In this document: one piece after another, positions 41,501 to 50,473 of the stretch | Position numbering within the stretch: position 1 is the first letter of the stretch | Layout: every line of letters begins with the position of its first letter | NCBI RefSeq assembly: GCF_009769385.1 | Contig: NZ_VKAB01000016.1 | Coordinates: 1-64,000 of the forward strand | Direction: 5' to 3' | DNA length: 64,000 nucleotides | Source of the DNA: Saccharothrix deserti | GTDB taxonomy: Bacteria > Actinomycetota > Actinomycetes > Mycobacteriales > Pseudonocardiaceae | The notes under the pieces: model-generated | Told to the model about the DNA's origin: nothing | Database searches by the model: none | The model's input: only the letters and a program-made list of their open reading frames with translations | Made by a program: the position numbers and the translations under genes

Positions 41501-44188
41501 GTGTTTCCAGGCGCCCGATGCCACGCGCTGCGGGTCCGGCTCGCAGGCGCGGTCCACCCCGAGGCGTTGACCGCGCCCGCGCAGTCCCGGGTCTGGGTGG
41601 ACGACGTGCCCGCCCGGTCGACCGAGCCGGTCGCGGAACGGCGGCGCGCGGCCGAGATGAGCCGGGCGGTGACCGGCCTGCGGTGCACCGTGCTGCGGTA
41701 CCGGGACGGGCTCGCCGACCTGGTGCTGGTGGCGGACCGGGGATTCCTGGACGCGGCCGGACTGCGCGCGGTGGCGGCCTCGCTGACCGGTGCGGACCCG
41801 GTGGAGCCGGCAGGGACCGAGGTCGCGGCGGCTGCGGAGGCTGCAACAGCTGCGGCGGCCGGGACCGAAGTCGGTGCGGTCGCGGCGGCCGGAGTGCCGG
41901 ACTGGGCGGCGGCCCCGGACCCGGTGGACGCGGGAGCGGTCGAGTTGGCTCTGCTGCTCGACGAGGCCGGGGACGCGGAGAGCTGGCGCACCGCGCTGGC
42001 GATCACCCTGGTGCGCTACGACGCGGTCGATTCCCCTGGCTGGGCGATCATCGGCACCGACCAGGGCGCGGTGCGGGTGACCCCGGGAGCCGCCGCGGAA
42101 CCGACCGTGGAACCGACCGGCGAACCGGCCGTGGCCGGACTGCTGGTGTCCGATGTGGACTTCGGCACGGACGAGTACCGGCCGTGCCTCGCCCCGCCGC
42201 TGCCGTTGACGTTCTCGGTGTGGCGCACGGGCGACACGGTGCGGTTGCGCTGCGACCACCAGGCCGGGCGGATCTCCCCGGCGCAGGTCGAGCAGTTCAC
42301 CCGGCACCTGGCGCACGTGCACCGCCAGGTGCGGGAGAACCCGGACGTGGCGCCCGACAAGGTGGAGCTGCTGGACGCGGCGGAACGCGAGCGGGTGGCC
42401 GCGCTCGGTCGACCGGACCGGGCGCTTTCGACCACGCCGACGCGGATCGACGCGGCGTTCCGCGCGGTCGCGGCCCGCACACCGGACCTGGTGGCGCTCA
42501 CCGACGGCGAGGTGCGGCTGACCTACCGCGAGCTGGACGAGCGCTCGGACGCGGTGGCCGGCGGGCTGCGCGCGCTGGGGGTGTCGGACGGCGACCGGGT
42601 CGGGGTGTGCCTGGAACGCACCGCCGAGCTGGTGGTCACCCTGCTGGGCGTGCTCAAGGCGGGAGCCGCCTACGTGCCCGCCGACCCCGCCTACCCGACC
42701 GAACGGCTGGCCTACACCGCGCAGGACGCCGACCTCCGGCTGGTCGTCACCCGGCTGCCCGAGTTCCCCGGCACCTCGTCCACCGTCCCCGTGACGCCGG
42801 ACGAGGTGATCGCGGCCGGGGCCGAGCCGTTCACCAGCACCATGACGCCCGACGACGCCGCGTACGTCATCTACACGTCCGGGTCGACCGGCCGCCCCAA
42901 GGGGGTGGTGGTCCCGCACCGGAACGTGATCGCGCTCATGGACGCGACCCGTGCGGAGTACCGGCTCGGGTCGTCGGACGTGTGGACGCTGTTCCACTCC
43001 AGCGCGTTCGACTTCTCGGTGTGGGAGATCTGGGGCTGCCTGCTCACCGGCGGCCGGCTGGTGGTGGTGCCGTACTTCGTCTCCCGGGAACCGGAGAAGT
43101 TCCGCGACCTGCTGGTGGCCGAGCGGGTCACCGTGCTCAGCCAGACGCCGTCGGCGTTCGCGCAGCTCGTGGACGTGCCGCACGACGACCTGGCAGTGCG
43201 GTTGGTGGTGCTGGGCGGCGAGCCGCTGGACGCGCGGGTGCTGCTGCCGTGGTTCGACGTGCGCCCCGAGTCGGGGTGCCGGGTGGTGAACATGTTCGGC
43301 ATCACCGAGACCACCGTGCACGTCACGCATCAGACGGTCACCCGGCGGCACGCGCTGGCCGGGTCGCGGTCGGTGGGACCGGCCCTGCCCGGGTGGCACC
43401 TGTACGTGGTGGACCCGGACGGGCGGCTGCTGCCGCCGGGGGTGCCCGGGGAGATCTGGGTCGGTGGAGCCGGGGTGGCGTCCGGCTACCTCGAAAGGGA
43501 CGACCTGACCGCGCAGCGGTTCACCGAGGACCCGGTGGCGCCGGGCCGGGTCTACCACTCGGGCGACCTCGGCCGGCTGCGGCCCGACGGCGCACTGGAA
43601 CACCTGGGGCGCATCGACAGCCAGGTGAAGGTGCGCGGGTTCCGGATCGAGCTGGACGAGATCCGCGCGGTGCTGTTGGAGGACCCGGACGTGCGCACGG
43701 CGGCCGTGGTGGTGCGCCGGGACGACCCGCACGACGCGGCCACCGCCCGGATCGACGCGTACGTGGTGCTCGCCGACGGCGCGGCCGGTGAGACGTCGTC
43801 GAGCGTGCGCAAGCGGGCCGCCGACATCCTGCCCGACTACATGGTGCCGAGCACCGTGACCGCGCTGGACGCGCTGCCGCTGACCACGAACGGCAAGTTG
43901 GACGCGACGAAACTTCCGCCACCGGTCACCACCACGGCGAAGCCGGCCGCCACGCCCACCGGGAACGACGACCTGGCCGCCAAGCTGAGCGAGGTGTGGG
44001 GCGCGGTGCTGGGCGTGCCGGTGGGGTTGGACGACGACTTCTTCGAATTGGGCGGCAACTCCCTGTTCGCGGTGCGGATCGGGGCGCGCATGAGGGAAGG
44101 CGGACTGCCGCCGCTGCAACTGCGCGAGCTGTACCGCAACCCGACGATCCGCTCAGTGGTCACCGCTCTCCGCAACGGGGACAACTGA
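41501..44188 (+). CDS. NRPS: degenerate condensation-like domain - adenylation (threonine-like) - carrier
   Basis: 895 residues from GTG 41501 with AGGAGG. Residues 1-300 look like a shortened, degenerate condensation domain: where HHxxxDG should be there is VADRGFLDAAG, and an Ala-rich stretch (about 105-130) interrupts it. Adenylation (about 330-800): A3 YTSGSTGRPK at about 457, FDFSVWEIWG, LVVLGGEPLD, MFGITETTVH. The by-eye code is D-F-W-S-V-G-M-V-H-K, matching published threonine codes (DFWNIGMVHK type) except positions 278 and 299. Carrier (about 815-885): Ser about 853 in LGGNSLFAV. Last gene of the operon. It probably loads Thr, or a close beta-hydroxy amino acid, and donates it in trans to the other modules. 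Confidence 0.9.
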   Translation: MFPGARCHALRVRLAGAVHPEALTAPAQSRVWVDDVPARSTEPVAERRRAAEMSRAVTGLRCTVLRYRDGLADLVLVADRGFLDAAGLRAVAASLTGADPVEPAGTEVAAAAEAATAAAAGTEVGAVAAAGVPDWAAAPDPVDAGAVELALLLDEAGDAESWRTALAITLVRYDAVDSPGWAIIGTDQGAVRVTPGAAAEPTVEPTGEPAVAGLLVSDVDFGTDEYRPCLAPPLPLTFSVWRTGDTVRLRCDHQAGRISPAQVEQFTRHLAHVHRQVRENPDVAPDKVELLDAAERERVAALGRPDRALSTTPTRIDAAFRAVAARTPDLVALTDGEVRLTYRELDERSDAVAGGLRALGVSDGDRVGVCLERTAELVVTLLGVLKAGAAYVPADPAYPTERLAYTAQDADLRLVVTRLPEFPGTSSTVPVTPDEVIAAGAEPFTSTMTPDDAAYVIYTSGSTGRPKGVVVPHRNVIALMDATRAEYRLGSSDVWTLFHSSAFDFSVWEIWGCLLTGGRLVVVPYFVSREPEKFRDLLVAERVTVLSQTPSAFAQLVDVPHDDLAVRLVVLGGEPLDARVLLPWFDVRPESGCRVVNMFGITETTVHVTHQTVTRRHALAGSRSVGPALPGWHLYVVDPDGRLLPPGVPGEIWVGGAGVASGYLERDDLTAQRFTEDPVAPGRVYHSGDLGRLRPDGALEHLGRIDSQVKVRGFRIELDEIRAVLLEDPDVRTAAVVVRRDDPHDAATARIDAYVVLADGAAGETSSSVRKRAADILPDYMVPSTVTALDALPLTTNGKLDATKLPPPVTTTAKPAATPTGNDDLAAKLSEVWGAVLGVPVGLDDDFFELGGNSLFAVRIGARMREGGLPPLQLRELYRNPTIRSVVTALRNGDN

Positions 44189-44204
44189 CCCGCCGTCCGG
44201 GGAA

Positions 44205-44320
44205 TGTCCGACGGATCCTCCGAGCCGGGCGAGTGTGCCGGCGAGGTGGAGTGCGCCGAGGTGGTCGCGGGCGAGTCGGTCGTAGTGGCCGACTCGCCCG
44301 CGATGACCCGCTCACGTGCG
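44205..44320 (-). mobile_element. Possible degraded IS5-type transposase C-terminus
   Basis: One minus-strand frame reads RVGHYDRLARDHLGALHLAG, resembling the C-terminal RYDKL....LAMLHLA segment of IS5-group transposases. There is no upstream frame, no inverted repeats that I can see, and stops interrupt it. If real, it marks an old insertion at the right edge of the cluster. Confidence 0.25.
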
Positions 44321-44404
44321 ATCCTCTGGGTTGGTCGCCACAATCCGCCTGCTCATGCAGGTGACCACCGCGGCGATGAGGTTGATCCTGCCCGGCGGCG
44401 GGGC

Positions 44405-45094
44405 TCACCAGTCGTAGTGGCTGCCGTCCGGCAGCACGCACGCGCCGTGGTCGTCCGGGCCGAGGCGGTCGATGAGGTCGACGAGGCCCGGTGTCGCGGT
44501 GTCCGGTGGAGCCGCGTCCGCGGCGTGGTCGTTCATGTCGGTGCGCAGGTAGCCGGGCCACAGCGCGGCGACGGTCACCCCGGTGCCCGCCAGTTCGGTG
44601 GCGATCATCCTGGTCAGCGCGTTGAGCGCGTAGCGGCTCGCGACGAAGACGTGGTTGCGCGGCTTGGCGACCTTGCCGACGGGCGGCGTGGGCAGGGTGA
44701 TGTTGACCATCCGCGAGCCCGCGCGCAGGAGTCCGGCGAAGTGCCTGGCCGTGTTCAGCGGCCCGAGCGTGTTGACGTTGAGCAGGGCGAGCGCCGCGGC
44801 GGGGTCGACGTCGCGGAAGCCGGTGCTCCGCTGCAGCACGCCCGCGTTGTTGACGAGGACGTCCAGCCCACCCGCCTCGGCTTCGACGACCTGCGCGACC
44901 TCGGCCAGGTCGGCCTCCTCGGTCACGTCGAGCCGCACCACCCTGAGCGAGGTGCCCTCCGCTTCGAGCGCGCGCAACGCGGCCTCGCCGTTCGCCGAGC
45001 GCGTGCCCGCGAAGACACGTGCCCCTCTGGCCAGGTACTCGGCGGTGAGCGCGCGGCCGATGCCGCGGTTCGCGCCGGTGATCAGGACGTCCAC
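44405..45094 (-). CDS. SDR-family protein lacking the catalytic Tyr and Lys
   Basis: A 229-residue Rossmann protein: VLITGANRGIGRALTAEYLA and LVNNAGVL are intact, so cofactor binding is likely. The active-site region aligns as VFVASRYALNALTRM against the usual YSASKAALNALTRM, giving Phe for the catalytic Tyr and Arg for the Lys. The Ser strand is NITLPTPP (Thr for Ser). It may be a non-catalytic NAD-binding protein or use another mechanism. It is convergent with the NRPS gene and probably outside the cluster; length is normal. Confidence 0.75.
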   Translation of the reverse strand: MDVLITGANRGIGRALTAEYLARGARVFAGTRSANGEAALRALEAEGTSLRVVRLDVTEEADLAEVAQVVEAEAGGLDVLVNNAGVLQRSTGFRDVDPAAALALLNVNTLGPLNTARHFAGLLRAGSRMVNITLPTPPVGKVAKPRNHVFVASRYALNALTRMIATELAGTGVTVAALWPGYLRTDMNDHAADAAPPDTATPGLVDLIDRLGPDDHGACVLPDGSHYDW

Positions 45095-45124
45095 TGTTCT
45101 CCCCAGAGCGGTGACGGGCCAGGG

Positions 45125-45255
45125 TCAGGTGGTGCGGCTCGGCGGCGTGGAACCGAGGTGGGCGTCGAGGAAGCGGGACAAGCGGGGTAGGACCACGTCG
45201 TCCGCCATGGCCCCGAAGCTGCCGTCGTGCGCGCTGACCACCGACACGGACACCC
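45125..45255 (-). pseudogene. 3' remnant of an alpha/beta-hydrolase-like gene
   Basis: Upstream of the SDR, a minus-strand frame ending at 45125 reads VSVVSAHDGSFGAMADDVVL and PRLSRFLDAHLG. It looks like the catalytic-His end of an alpha/beta hydrolase followed by its last helix. No N-terminal part exists. The rest of 45256-45497 holds nothing I recognise apart from the leader of the next gene. Confidence 0.4.
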
Positions 45256-45497
45256 CCCGGTGCGGAACTGACAAGCCACGGCGAAGCTATCACCGGTCGG
45301 TTTCGACGCCTCGCACCGAGGAAGGGAGCCACCTCGGGGTTCGTCGCTGCCACAGTCGAGCGCCGCCGCAGCGCCTCGGTACCGGCCGCCGATCAATGCG
45401 TTCGACGCATCAGTGCATCGGACACCGGTGTTGGACCGCCGGGCGCGTTCGCTCACACACTTGGAGCCCAATCGTCGCTCAACGGTGAGGCGAGGTC

Positions 45498-46877
45498 ATG
45501 ACAGGGATCAACAGGCGCGCGGCGCTCAGCCTGGCCGCCGGCGCGGTCACCGCCCCGATCGTCGGCTCGCCGAACGTCGCCACGGCGGCGCCGGAGCAGC
45601 CGGTGGCGTCGGTGGCGTCGGCGCGGAACCCCAGGGTCGGGGCCGATCTCGTCACCGCAGTGACGCCGCGGGACAACTGGCGCGTGGCCGCGGTCGCGAT
45701 CCGGTACGCCCAACCCGTGGACCTGCGTGGCGGTGTCGTCGCGCCCTCGGCGTTCCGGGTCACGGCCACCGTCAACGGGACGACGGCGCCGCGCACCGTG
45801 ATCCGGGTGTACCCGAACTCCGCACCCGAACTGGCCGAGCGCGGCCGGACGGGCAACTACCTGATCGTCGAGTTGGACACGGCCGACGCCAACGCCCGTG
45901 CGTCCGGCACCGACCCGTTCCCCCTCGACGGTGCCTATGCGGTGCGGCAGGTGAGCGACCTGACGACGCCTCGTGGTGAGGTGGTCCTCGCGGCGAGCCC
46001 GTTCGCGGTCCGCAACGGTGGCGTGCTCACGCCGGTGGTCGACGACTTCACCGCGGGCTCGTACACCGACTCCGCCGGTTTCGAGCTCGATTTCCGGCTG
46101 TACCAACCGGACGGCTTCGTCCGGGACCCGGACGGGCGCACGCGCTACCCGCTCGTCGTCACACTGCACGGCGGCGGCGAGGTCGCCGACAACAACACCA
46201 CCCAGCTGACCGCCAACCGGCTCGCGGTCACGTTCGCCAAGCCGGATCGCCGGCGGAGGAACCCGGCGTTCGTGCTCTCCCCCCAGATCCCGCTGCCACG
46301 CCCCATGGACGGCCCCGACGGCACGGACTGGACCGACGCGCGGGTCCAGGCGGCGACCGTGGAACTCATCGACACCTTCGTGGCGGGCCGACCGGTCGAC
46401 ACCGACCGGATCTACCTGGTCGGTCCGTCCTCGGGTGGCCGCGGGATCTTCAGCCTGTTGTCGAAGCTGCCCGACAGGTTCGCCGCGGCGTTGCCCACCG
46501 CCGGTTGGGGTGACCCGTCGACGATGTCCCGCATCGCCCACGTCCCGATCTGGGCCGATCACTCGATCGACGACCCGATCGTGCCGTACGTCGAGGGCCG
46601 GTTCGGCAGGCCGGGGACGTGGACGTTGATGAACGCGCTGGAGAGCGCCGGCGCGAAGGTCACCCGTGGCGAGTGGGCCAACGACCTGCCGAAGGCGGAC
46701 TTCGAGTCGCGTTCCCGGGCCCTGCTGCGCACGGCGGACGCGGCGGGCAGCCATGTGCTGTTCACCAGCTACACACGGGGGACGACGCCGGTCAACCCGC
46801 ACCTGTCCTGGGCTCAGACCTACGAGAACGACGTGGTCGTCGACTGGTTGTTCGCCCAGTCGCGCCGGCGCCGGTGA
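45498..46877 (+). CDS. Tat-exported esterase / alpha-beta hydrolase (CE1-like)
   Basis: A 459-residue protein. The N-terminus MTGINRRAALSLAAGAV with a twin arginine and cleavage near ATA-AP suggests Tat export. A beta-sandwich-like region (about 35-185) is followed by a hydrolase: oxyanion loop VVTLHGGGEV (about 218), nucleophile in LVGPSSGGRGIFS (about 315), acid near HSIDDPIVPY and His in NPHLSW. The layout resembles secreted carbohydrate esterases or PHB-depolymerase-like enzymes with an N-terminal accessory domain. The substrate is unknown. GAGGCGAGGTC precedes the ATG. Confidence 0.75.
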   Translation: MTGINRRAALSLAAGAVTAPIVGSPNVATAAPEQPVASVASARNPRVGADLVTAVTPRDNWRVAAVAIRYAQPVDLRGGVVAPSAFRVTATVNGTTAPRTVIRVYPNSAPELAERGRTGNYLIVELDTADANARASGTDPFPLDGAYAVRQVSDLTTPRGEVVLAASPFAVRNGGVLTPVVDDFTAGSYTDSAGFELDFRLYQPDGFVRDPDGRTRYPLVVTLHGGGEVADNNTTQLTANRLAVTFAKPDRRRRNPAFVLSPQIPLPRPMDGPDGTDWTDARVQAATVELIDTFVAGRPVDTDRIYLVGPSSGGRGIFSLLSKLPDRFAAALPTAGWGDPSTMSRIAHVPIWADHSIDDPIVPYVEGRFGRPGTWTLMNALESAGAKVTRGEWANDLPKADFESRSRALLRTADAAGSHVLFTSYTRGTTPVNPHLSWAQTYENDVVVDWLFAQSRRRR

Positions 46878-46880
46878 TCG

Positions 46881-47819
46881 TCAGGCCGGCAGCCAGGACG
46901 CCTCCGGTGGCAGTGCGGCGCCGGATCGCCTGGCGTCGGTGATGGCGTCCAGGAACGCGCGGGCCGCCGGTGACAGCGGCCTGCGCGGCACCCGCACCAC
47001 CGCGATCCGGCGTTCCGCTCGTGGTTCGCCGAGCGGGCGGTGCGCCAGCCCGGCGAACCCGGTCAGCGGCAGCACCAGCCCCGGCACGGCCGAGACGCCG
47101 AGGCCGGCGGCGACGAGCCCGGCCACGGCGCTGATGTTGCGGGCCTCGACCGTGTTGCGGGGGTGGGTGCCCGATTCGGTGAACGCCCGGTCGAGGTGCT
47201 GGCGGATGCTCGTCGTGCGGTCGAAGGCGATGAACGACTCGCGCGCGAGGTCCGACCAGGTGACCTCGGAACGGTCGGCGAACGCGTGGTCGGGTGGGAA
47301 CACGCAGCAGAAGCGGTCCGTCGCCACCGGCGTGACGTGCAGGTCGTCGATGGGGTCGGAGGTCGCCGACACCACGGTGACGGCGAAGTCGACCGTTCCG
47401 GCGCGCACGCGTTCCAGGACTTCGACCGCCAAAGCGTCCTCTATGGACAGTTCGACCGCCGGATGCCCGTGCTGGTAGGCGGACACGATGGGCGGCAGCA
47501 GGATCGCCGCGAGCGACGGCAACGTCGCGACCCGCACCCGGCCGCGCCGCCCGTCCAGGAATCCCTCGAAGTGACGCAGGTTCCCCTCGAAGAAGGCGAC
47601 CGTGGACCGCGCGATCGCGACGAACTCGCGTCCCTCCGCGGTCGGCTCCAGGCGACGGGTGGTCCGCTCGAACAACGCCACCCCGAGGCGGCGTTCGACC
47701 TCCAGCACGGTCCGCGAGAGCGACGACTGCGCCTGCAACAACGCCTCCGCGGCTGCGGTGAAGCTGCCGGCGTCGTGCACGGCCAGGACGACGCGCAGCT
47801 GCTGAACCGTCAGATCCAT
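46881..47819 (-). CDS. LysR-family regulator of the citrate/AtuA operon
   Basis: A 312-residue LTTR: MDLTVQQLRVVLAVHDAGSF, then AAEALLQAQSSLSRTVLEVE (recognition helix) and RRLGVALFERTTRR, followed by two periplasmic-binding-like effector lobes. ATG 47819 is chosen over the GTG two codons earlier. It is divergent from the CitMHS transporter gene with an 89-bp AT-rich space, so it very likely controls that operon in response to a carboxylate. Confidence 0.9.
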   Translation of the reverse strand: MDLTVQQLRVVLAVHDAGSFTAAAEALLQAQSSLSRTVLEVERRLGVALFERTTRRLEPTAEGREFVAIARSTVAFFEGNLRHFEGFLDGRRGRVRVATLPSLAAILLPPIVSAYQHGHPAVELSIEDALAVEVLERVRAGTVDFAVTVVSATSDPIDDLHVTPVATDRFCCVFPPDHAFADRSEVTWSDLARESFIAFDRTTSIRQHLDRAFTESGTHPRNTVEARNISAVAGLVAAGLGVSAVPGLVLPLTGFAGLAHRPLGEPRAERRIAVVRVPRRPLSPAARAFLDAITDARRSGAALPPEASWLPA

Positions 47820-47825
47820 CCGCAC

Positions 47826-47908
47826 AACGCATGAAACTATCGAAAATTAATGCTTGATTGCAATAGATCCCGCCGGGAGGGTGGGCACACGCTCGAAGGA
47901 GGTCGACG
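47826..47908. promoter_or_regulatory. Divergent LysR-controlled promoter region
   Basis: An AT-rich stretch (ATCGAAAATTAATGC, 47839-47853) is flanked by CTAT (47837-47840) and ATAG (47863-47866), an imperfect dyad of the size LysR proteins bind. The exact T-N11-A box cannot be fixed by eye. Confidence 0.45.
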
Positions 47909-49192
47909 ATGCTCGCCGCGGGTGGATTCATCACGATCGCGCTGTTCCTGCTGGCGGTGTTGTCCCGCCGGGTCTCCGTGCTCATCGCGCTGACCGCGCT
48001 GCCGATCCTCGTCGCGGTGCTCACCGGGTTCGGCGACGATCTCGGCAAGCTCATCGGTGACGGCCTGACCAAGGTCGCCCCGGTCGCGATCATGATCACT
48101 TTCGCGGTGCTGTACTTCAGCCTGATGGTCGACGTCGGCTTGTTCGACCCGGCCGTCGCGCGGGTGCTGCGGTGGGCCAAGGGCGACCCGCTCAGGATCA
48201 CCGTCGGCACCGCCGCGCTGACGCTGCTGGTGGCGCTCGACGGGGACGGCGCCTCGACCTTCCTGATCACCGTGTCGGCCCTGCTGCCGATCTACAAACG
48301 CCTCGGCATGCGCAGGCTCGTGCTCGCCGGTGTGGTGTGCCTGGGCGCGGGCGTGATGAACATGGTCCCGTGGGGTGGGCCGACCGCGCGGGCGATGGCC
48401 GCACTGGACCTCAGCGCGGCGGAGGTGTTCGTGCCGGCGATCCCCGCGATGGTCGCCGGGATCGCCTGGGTGCTGGTCGCGGCGTTCCTGATCGGCCGGT
48501 CGGAACGCAGGCGGCTCGGCGTGATCGAACTGGACGAGGTGACGCCGGCACCGGAGCCGCGCGCCGGGTGGGACCGCTTCCGGTTCTGGTTCAACGTCGT
48601 GCTGACGCTCGCGCTCGTCGGCGTGCTGCTGGCACAACTGTTCCCCCTCGAGGTCGTGTTCGTGGTCGCGTTCGTCCTCGCGGTGATCGTGAACACGCCC
48701 TCGTGGGAGCGGCAGCAGGAACTGTTCGCCAAGCACGGCGGGAACGTCGTGCTGGTCACCGCGATGATCTTCGCGGCCGGGGTGTTCACCGGCATCCTCG
48801 GCGGCACCGGCATGATCGGGGCGATGGCGCGCTGGCTGGTCGGCGTCATCCCCGACGGCGCGGGCGGTGCGCTGCCCGTGCTCGTGGCGGTCACGGCCAT
48901 GCCGCTGTCACTGGTGTTCACCCCGGACGCCTACTACTTCGGCGTGCTGCCGGTGCTCGCGGAGACCTCGGCGGCGTTCGGCGGCAGCGCGGCCGAGGTC
49001 GGCAGGGCGGCGATCTTGGGCCAGATGACCACCGGATTCCCGTTGAGCCCGCTGACCGCGTCCACCTTCATCCTGGTCGGCATGAGCGGGGTCGAACTGG
49101 GCGCACACCAGCGGTTCATCTTCAAGTGGGCGTTCGGCACGACGTTGGTCATGACGGCCGTCGCCCTGGTGACCGGCGCCATCTCGTTCTAG
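47909..49192 (+). CDS. CitMHS-family citrate (metal-citrate/H+) transporter
   Basis: A 427-residue membrane protein of about eleven to twelve helices. ALDGDGASTFLITVSALLPI and MNMVPWGGPTARAMAAL are the signature loops of the CitMHS family; VFTPDAYYFGVLPVLAET lies in the second half. The family imports citrate, often complexed with divalent metal, with protons. First gene of an operon with the AtuA-like pair and divergent from a LysR regulator. Confidence 0.9.
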   Translation: MLAAGGFITIALFLLAVLSRRVSVLIALTALPILVAVLTGFGDDLGKLIGDGLTKVAPVAIMITFAVLYFSLMVDVGLFDPAVARVLRWAKGDPLRITVGTAALTLLVALDGDGASTFLITVSALLPIYKRLGMRRLVLAGVVCLGAGVMNMVPWGGPTARAMAALDLSAAEVFVPAIPAMVAGIAWVLVAAFLIGRSERRRLGVIELDEVTPAPEPRAGWDRFRFWFNVVLTLALVGVLLAQLFPLEVVFVVAFVLAVIVNTPSWERQQELFAKHGGNVVLVTAMIFAAGVFTGILGGTGMIGAMARWLVGVIPDGAGGALPVLVAVTAMPLSLVFTPDAYYFGVLPVLAETSAAFGGSAAEVGRAAILGQMTTGFPLSPLTASTFILVGMSGVELGAHQRFIFKWAFGTTLVMTAVALVTGAISF

Positions 49193-49201
49193 GAGGTCTG
49201 C

Positions 49202-50473
49202 TTGCGTACCACCAGGATCGGCTGCGGGGCGGGGTTCTCGGGCGACCGGATCGAGCCGGCGGAGGACCTGCTGCGCCGGGGCGACCTGGCCGACCTGGTC
49301 CTGGAGTGCCTCGGCGAGCGGACCGTCGCGCAGGGCCAGCGACGTCGGCTCGCCGATCCGTCCCTGGGCTACGAGACCCGCCTGCCCTCCCGGTTCACCC
49401 GGCTGCTGCCGTTGGCCTTCCGGCACGGCGTTCGTGTGGTCACGAACATGGGTGCGGCGAACCCCCTCGCGGCCGGACGGCTCACGCGGACCCTGCTGGA
49501 CTCGCTCGGTCTCGGTGGCACGGTCGCGGTCGTCACCGGCGACGACGTGCTGGCCGCCGTAGACCTGGACGCGCCCGCCTGGGAGACCGGGCGCCCGTTG
49601 CGCTCGCACGGCGAAATCGTGTCCGCCAACGCCTACCTCGGCGCGGACGCGGTGCTGCCGGCGCTGGGAGCCGATGTCGTGATCACCGGCCGGGTGGCCG
49701 ATCCGTCCTTGTTCGTGGCGCCGGTGGCGGACCGGCTCGGCTGGGACCTGTCCGACGTGCCCCGGGTGGCCGCGGGCACCCTGGTCGGACACCTGTTGGA
49801 GTGCGCGGGTCAGCTGACGGGCGGCTACTTCGCCGACCCCGGCTACCAGGACGTGCCCGACCTCGACGACCTGGGCTTCCCGTACGCGGACGTGTCGGCC
49901 GACGGGACCGCCGGGCTGGGCAAACTGCCGGGGACCGGCGGCGTGCTGTCCCGGGCGACCGTCCGCGAGCAGCTGCTGTACGAGATCACCGACCCCGCCG
50001 CGTACCGCACCCCCGACGTCGTGCTGGACCTGAGGGAGGTGACCGTCACCGACGACGTCCGGGTGTCCGGCGCCCGCGGGCTTCCCCGGCCCGACGAGCT
50101 CAAGGTGAGCGTCGGCTACCGGGCCGGCTCCAAGGTGGAAGCCGAGATCTCCTACGTCGGCCCGAATGCCGCCGCCCGAGGCGCGCTCGCCGCCGAGGTC
50201 GTCACGAAGCGGCTCGCCGGCGTGCCGCTGCGGGCGGAGGTGCTCGGCGGCGACCTCGACTGCCGGCTGCGGGTGGCCGCCATCAGCCACGACGGCGCGC
50301 TGCTCGACCGGGTCGGCGACGAGGTGGAATCCCTCTACACCAACGGCCCGGCCGGCGGCGGCGGTGTCCGCGTACACGTCACCGAGGTCATCGGCATCGT
50401 CTCGACCCTCATCCCCCGCGAGGCCGTGCGTCCCGCCGTCACCCTGTTGGAGGCCGCCGATGCTGCTCCATGA
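49202..50473 (+). CDS. AtuA-like protein (acyclic terpene utilization family)
   Basis: A 423-residue protein starting at TTG 49202 after AGGAGG. RIGCGAGFSGDRIEPAEDLL, LVLECLGERTVAQGQ and NMGAANPLAA are hallmarks of the PF07287 (AtuA/DUF1446) family, named after the citronellol pathway of Pseudomonas, where its exact chemistry is unsettled. Here it is paired with a CitMHS transporter rather than with terpene genes, so a role in carboxylate metabolism is more likely (inference). The usual C-terminal domain is encoded by the next gene. Confidence 0.85.
   Translation: MRTTRIGCGAGFSGDRIEPAEDLLRRGDLADLVLECLGERTVAQGQRRRLADPSLGYETRLPSRFTRLLPLAFRHGVRVVTNMGAANPLAAGRLTRTLLDSLGLGGTVAVVTGDDVLAAVDLDAPAWETGRPLRSHGEIVSANAYLGADAVLPALGADVVITGRVADPSLFVAPVADRLGWDLSDVPRVAAGTLVGHLLECAGQLTGGYFADPGYQDVPDLDDLGFPYADVSADGTAGLGKLPGTGGVLSRATVREQLLYEITDPAAYRTPDVVLDLREVTVTDDVRVSGARGLPRPDELKVSVGYRAGSKVEAEISYVGPNAAARGALAAEVVTKRLAGVPLRAEVLGGDLDCRLRVAAISHDGALLDRVGDEVESLYTNGPAGGGGVRVHVTEVIGIVSTLIPREAVRPAVTLLEAADAAP

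Noticed and set aside
19232..44188. Salinosporamide/cinnabaramide-type beta-lactone cluster
   Set aside because: The CCR, P450 and type II thioesterase are shared features, but the characteristic PKS-NRPS architecture of those clusters and an MbtH-like gene are not present.
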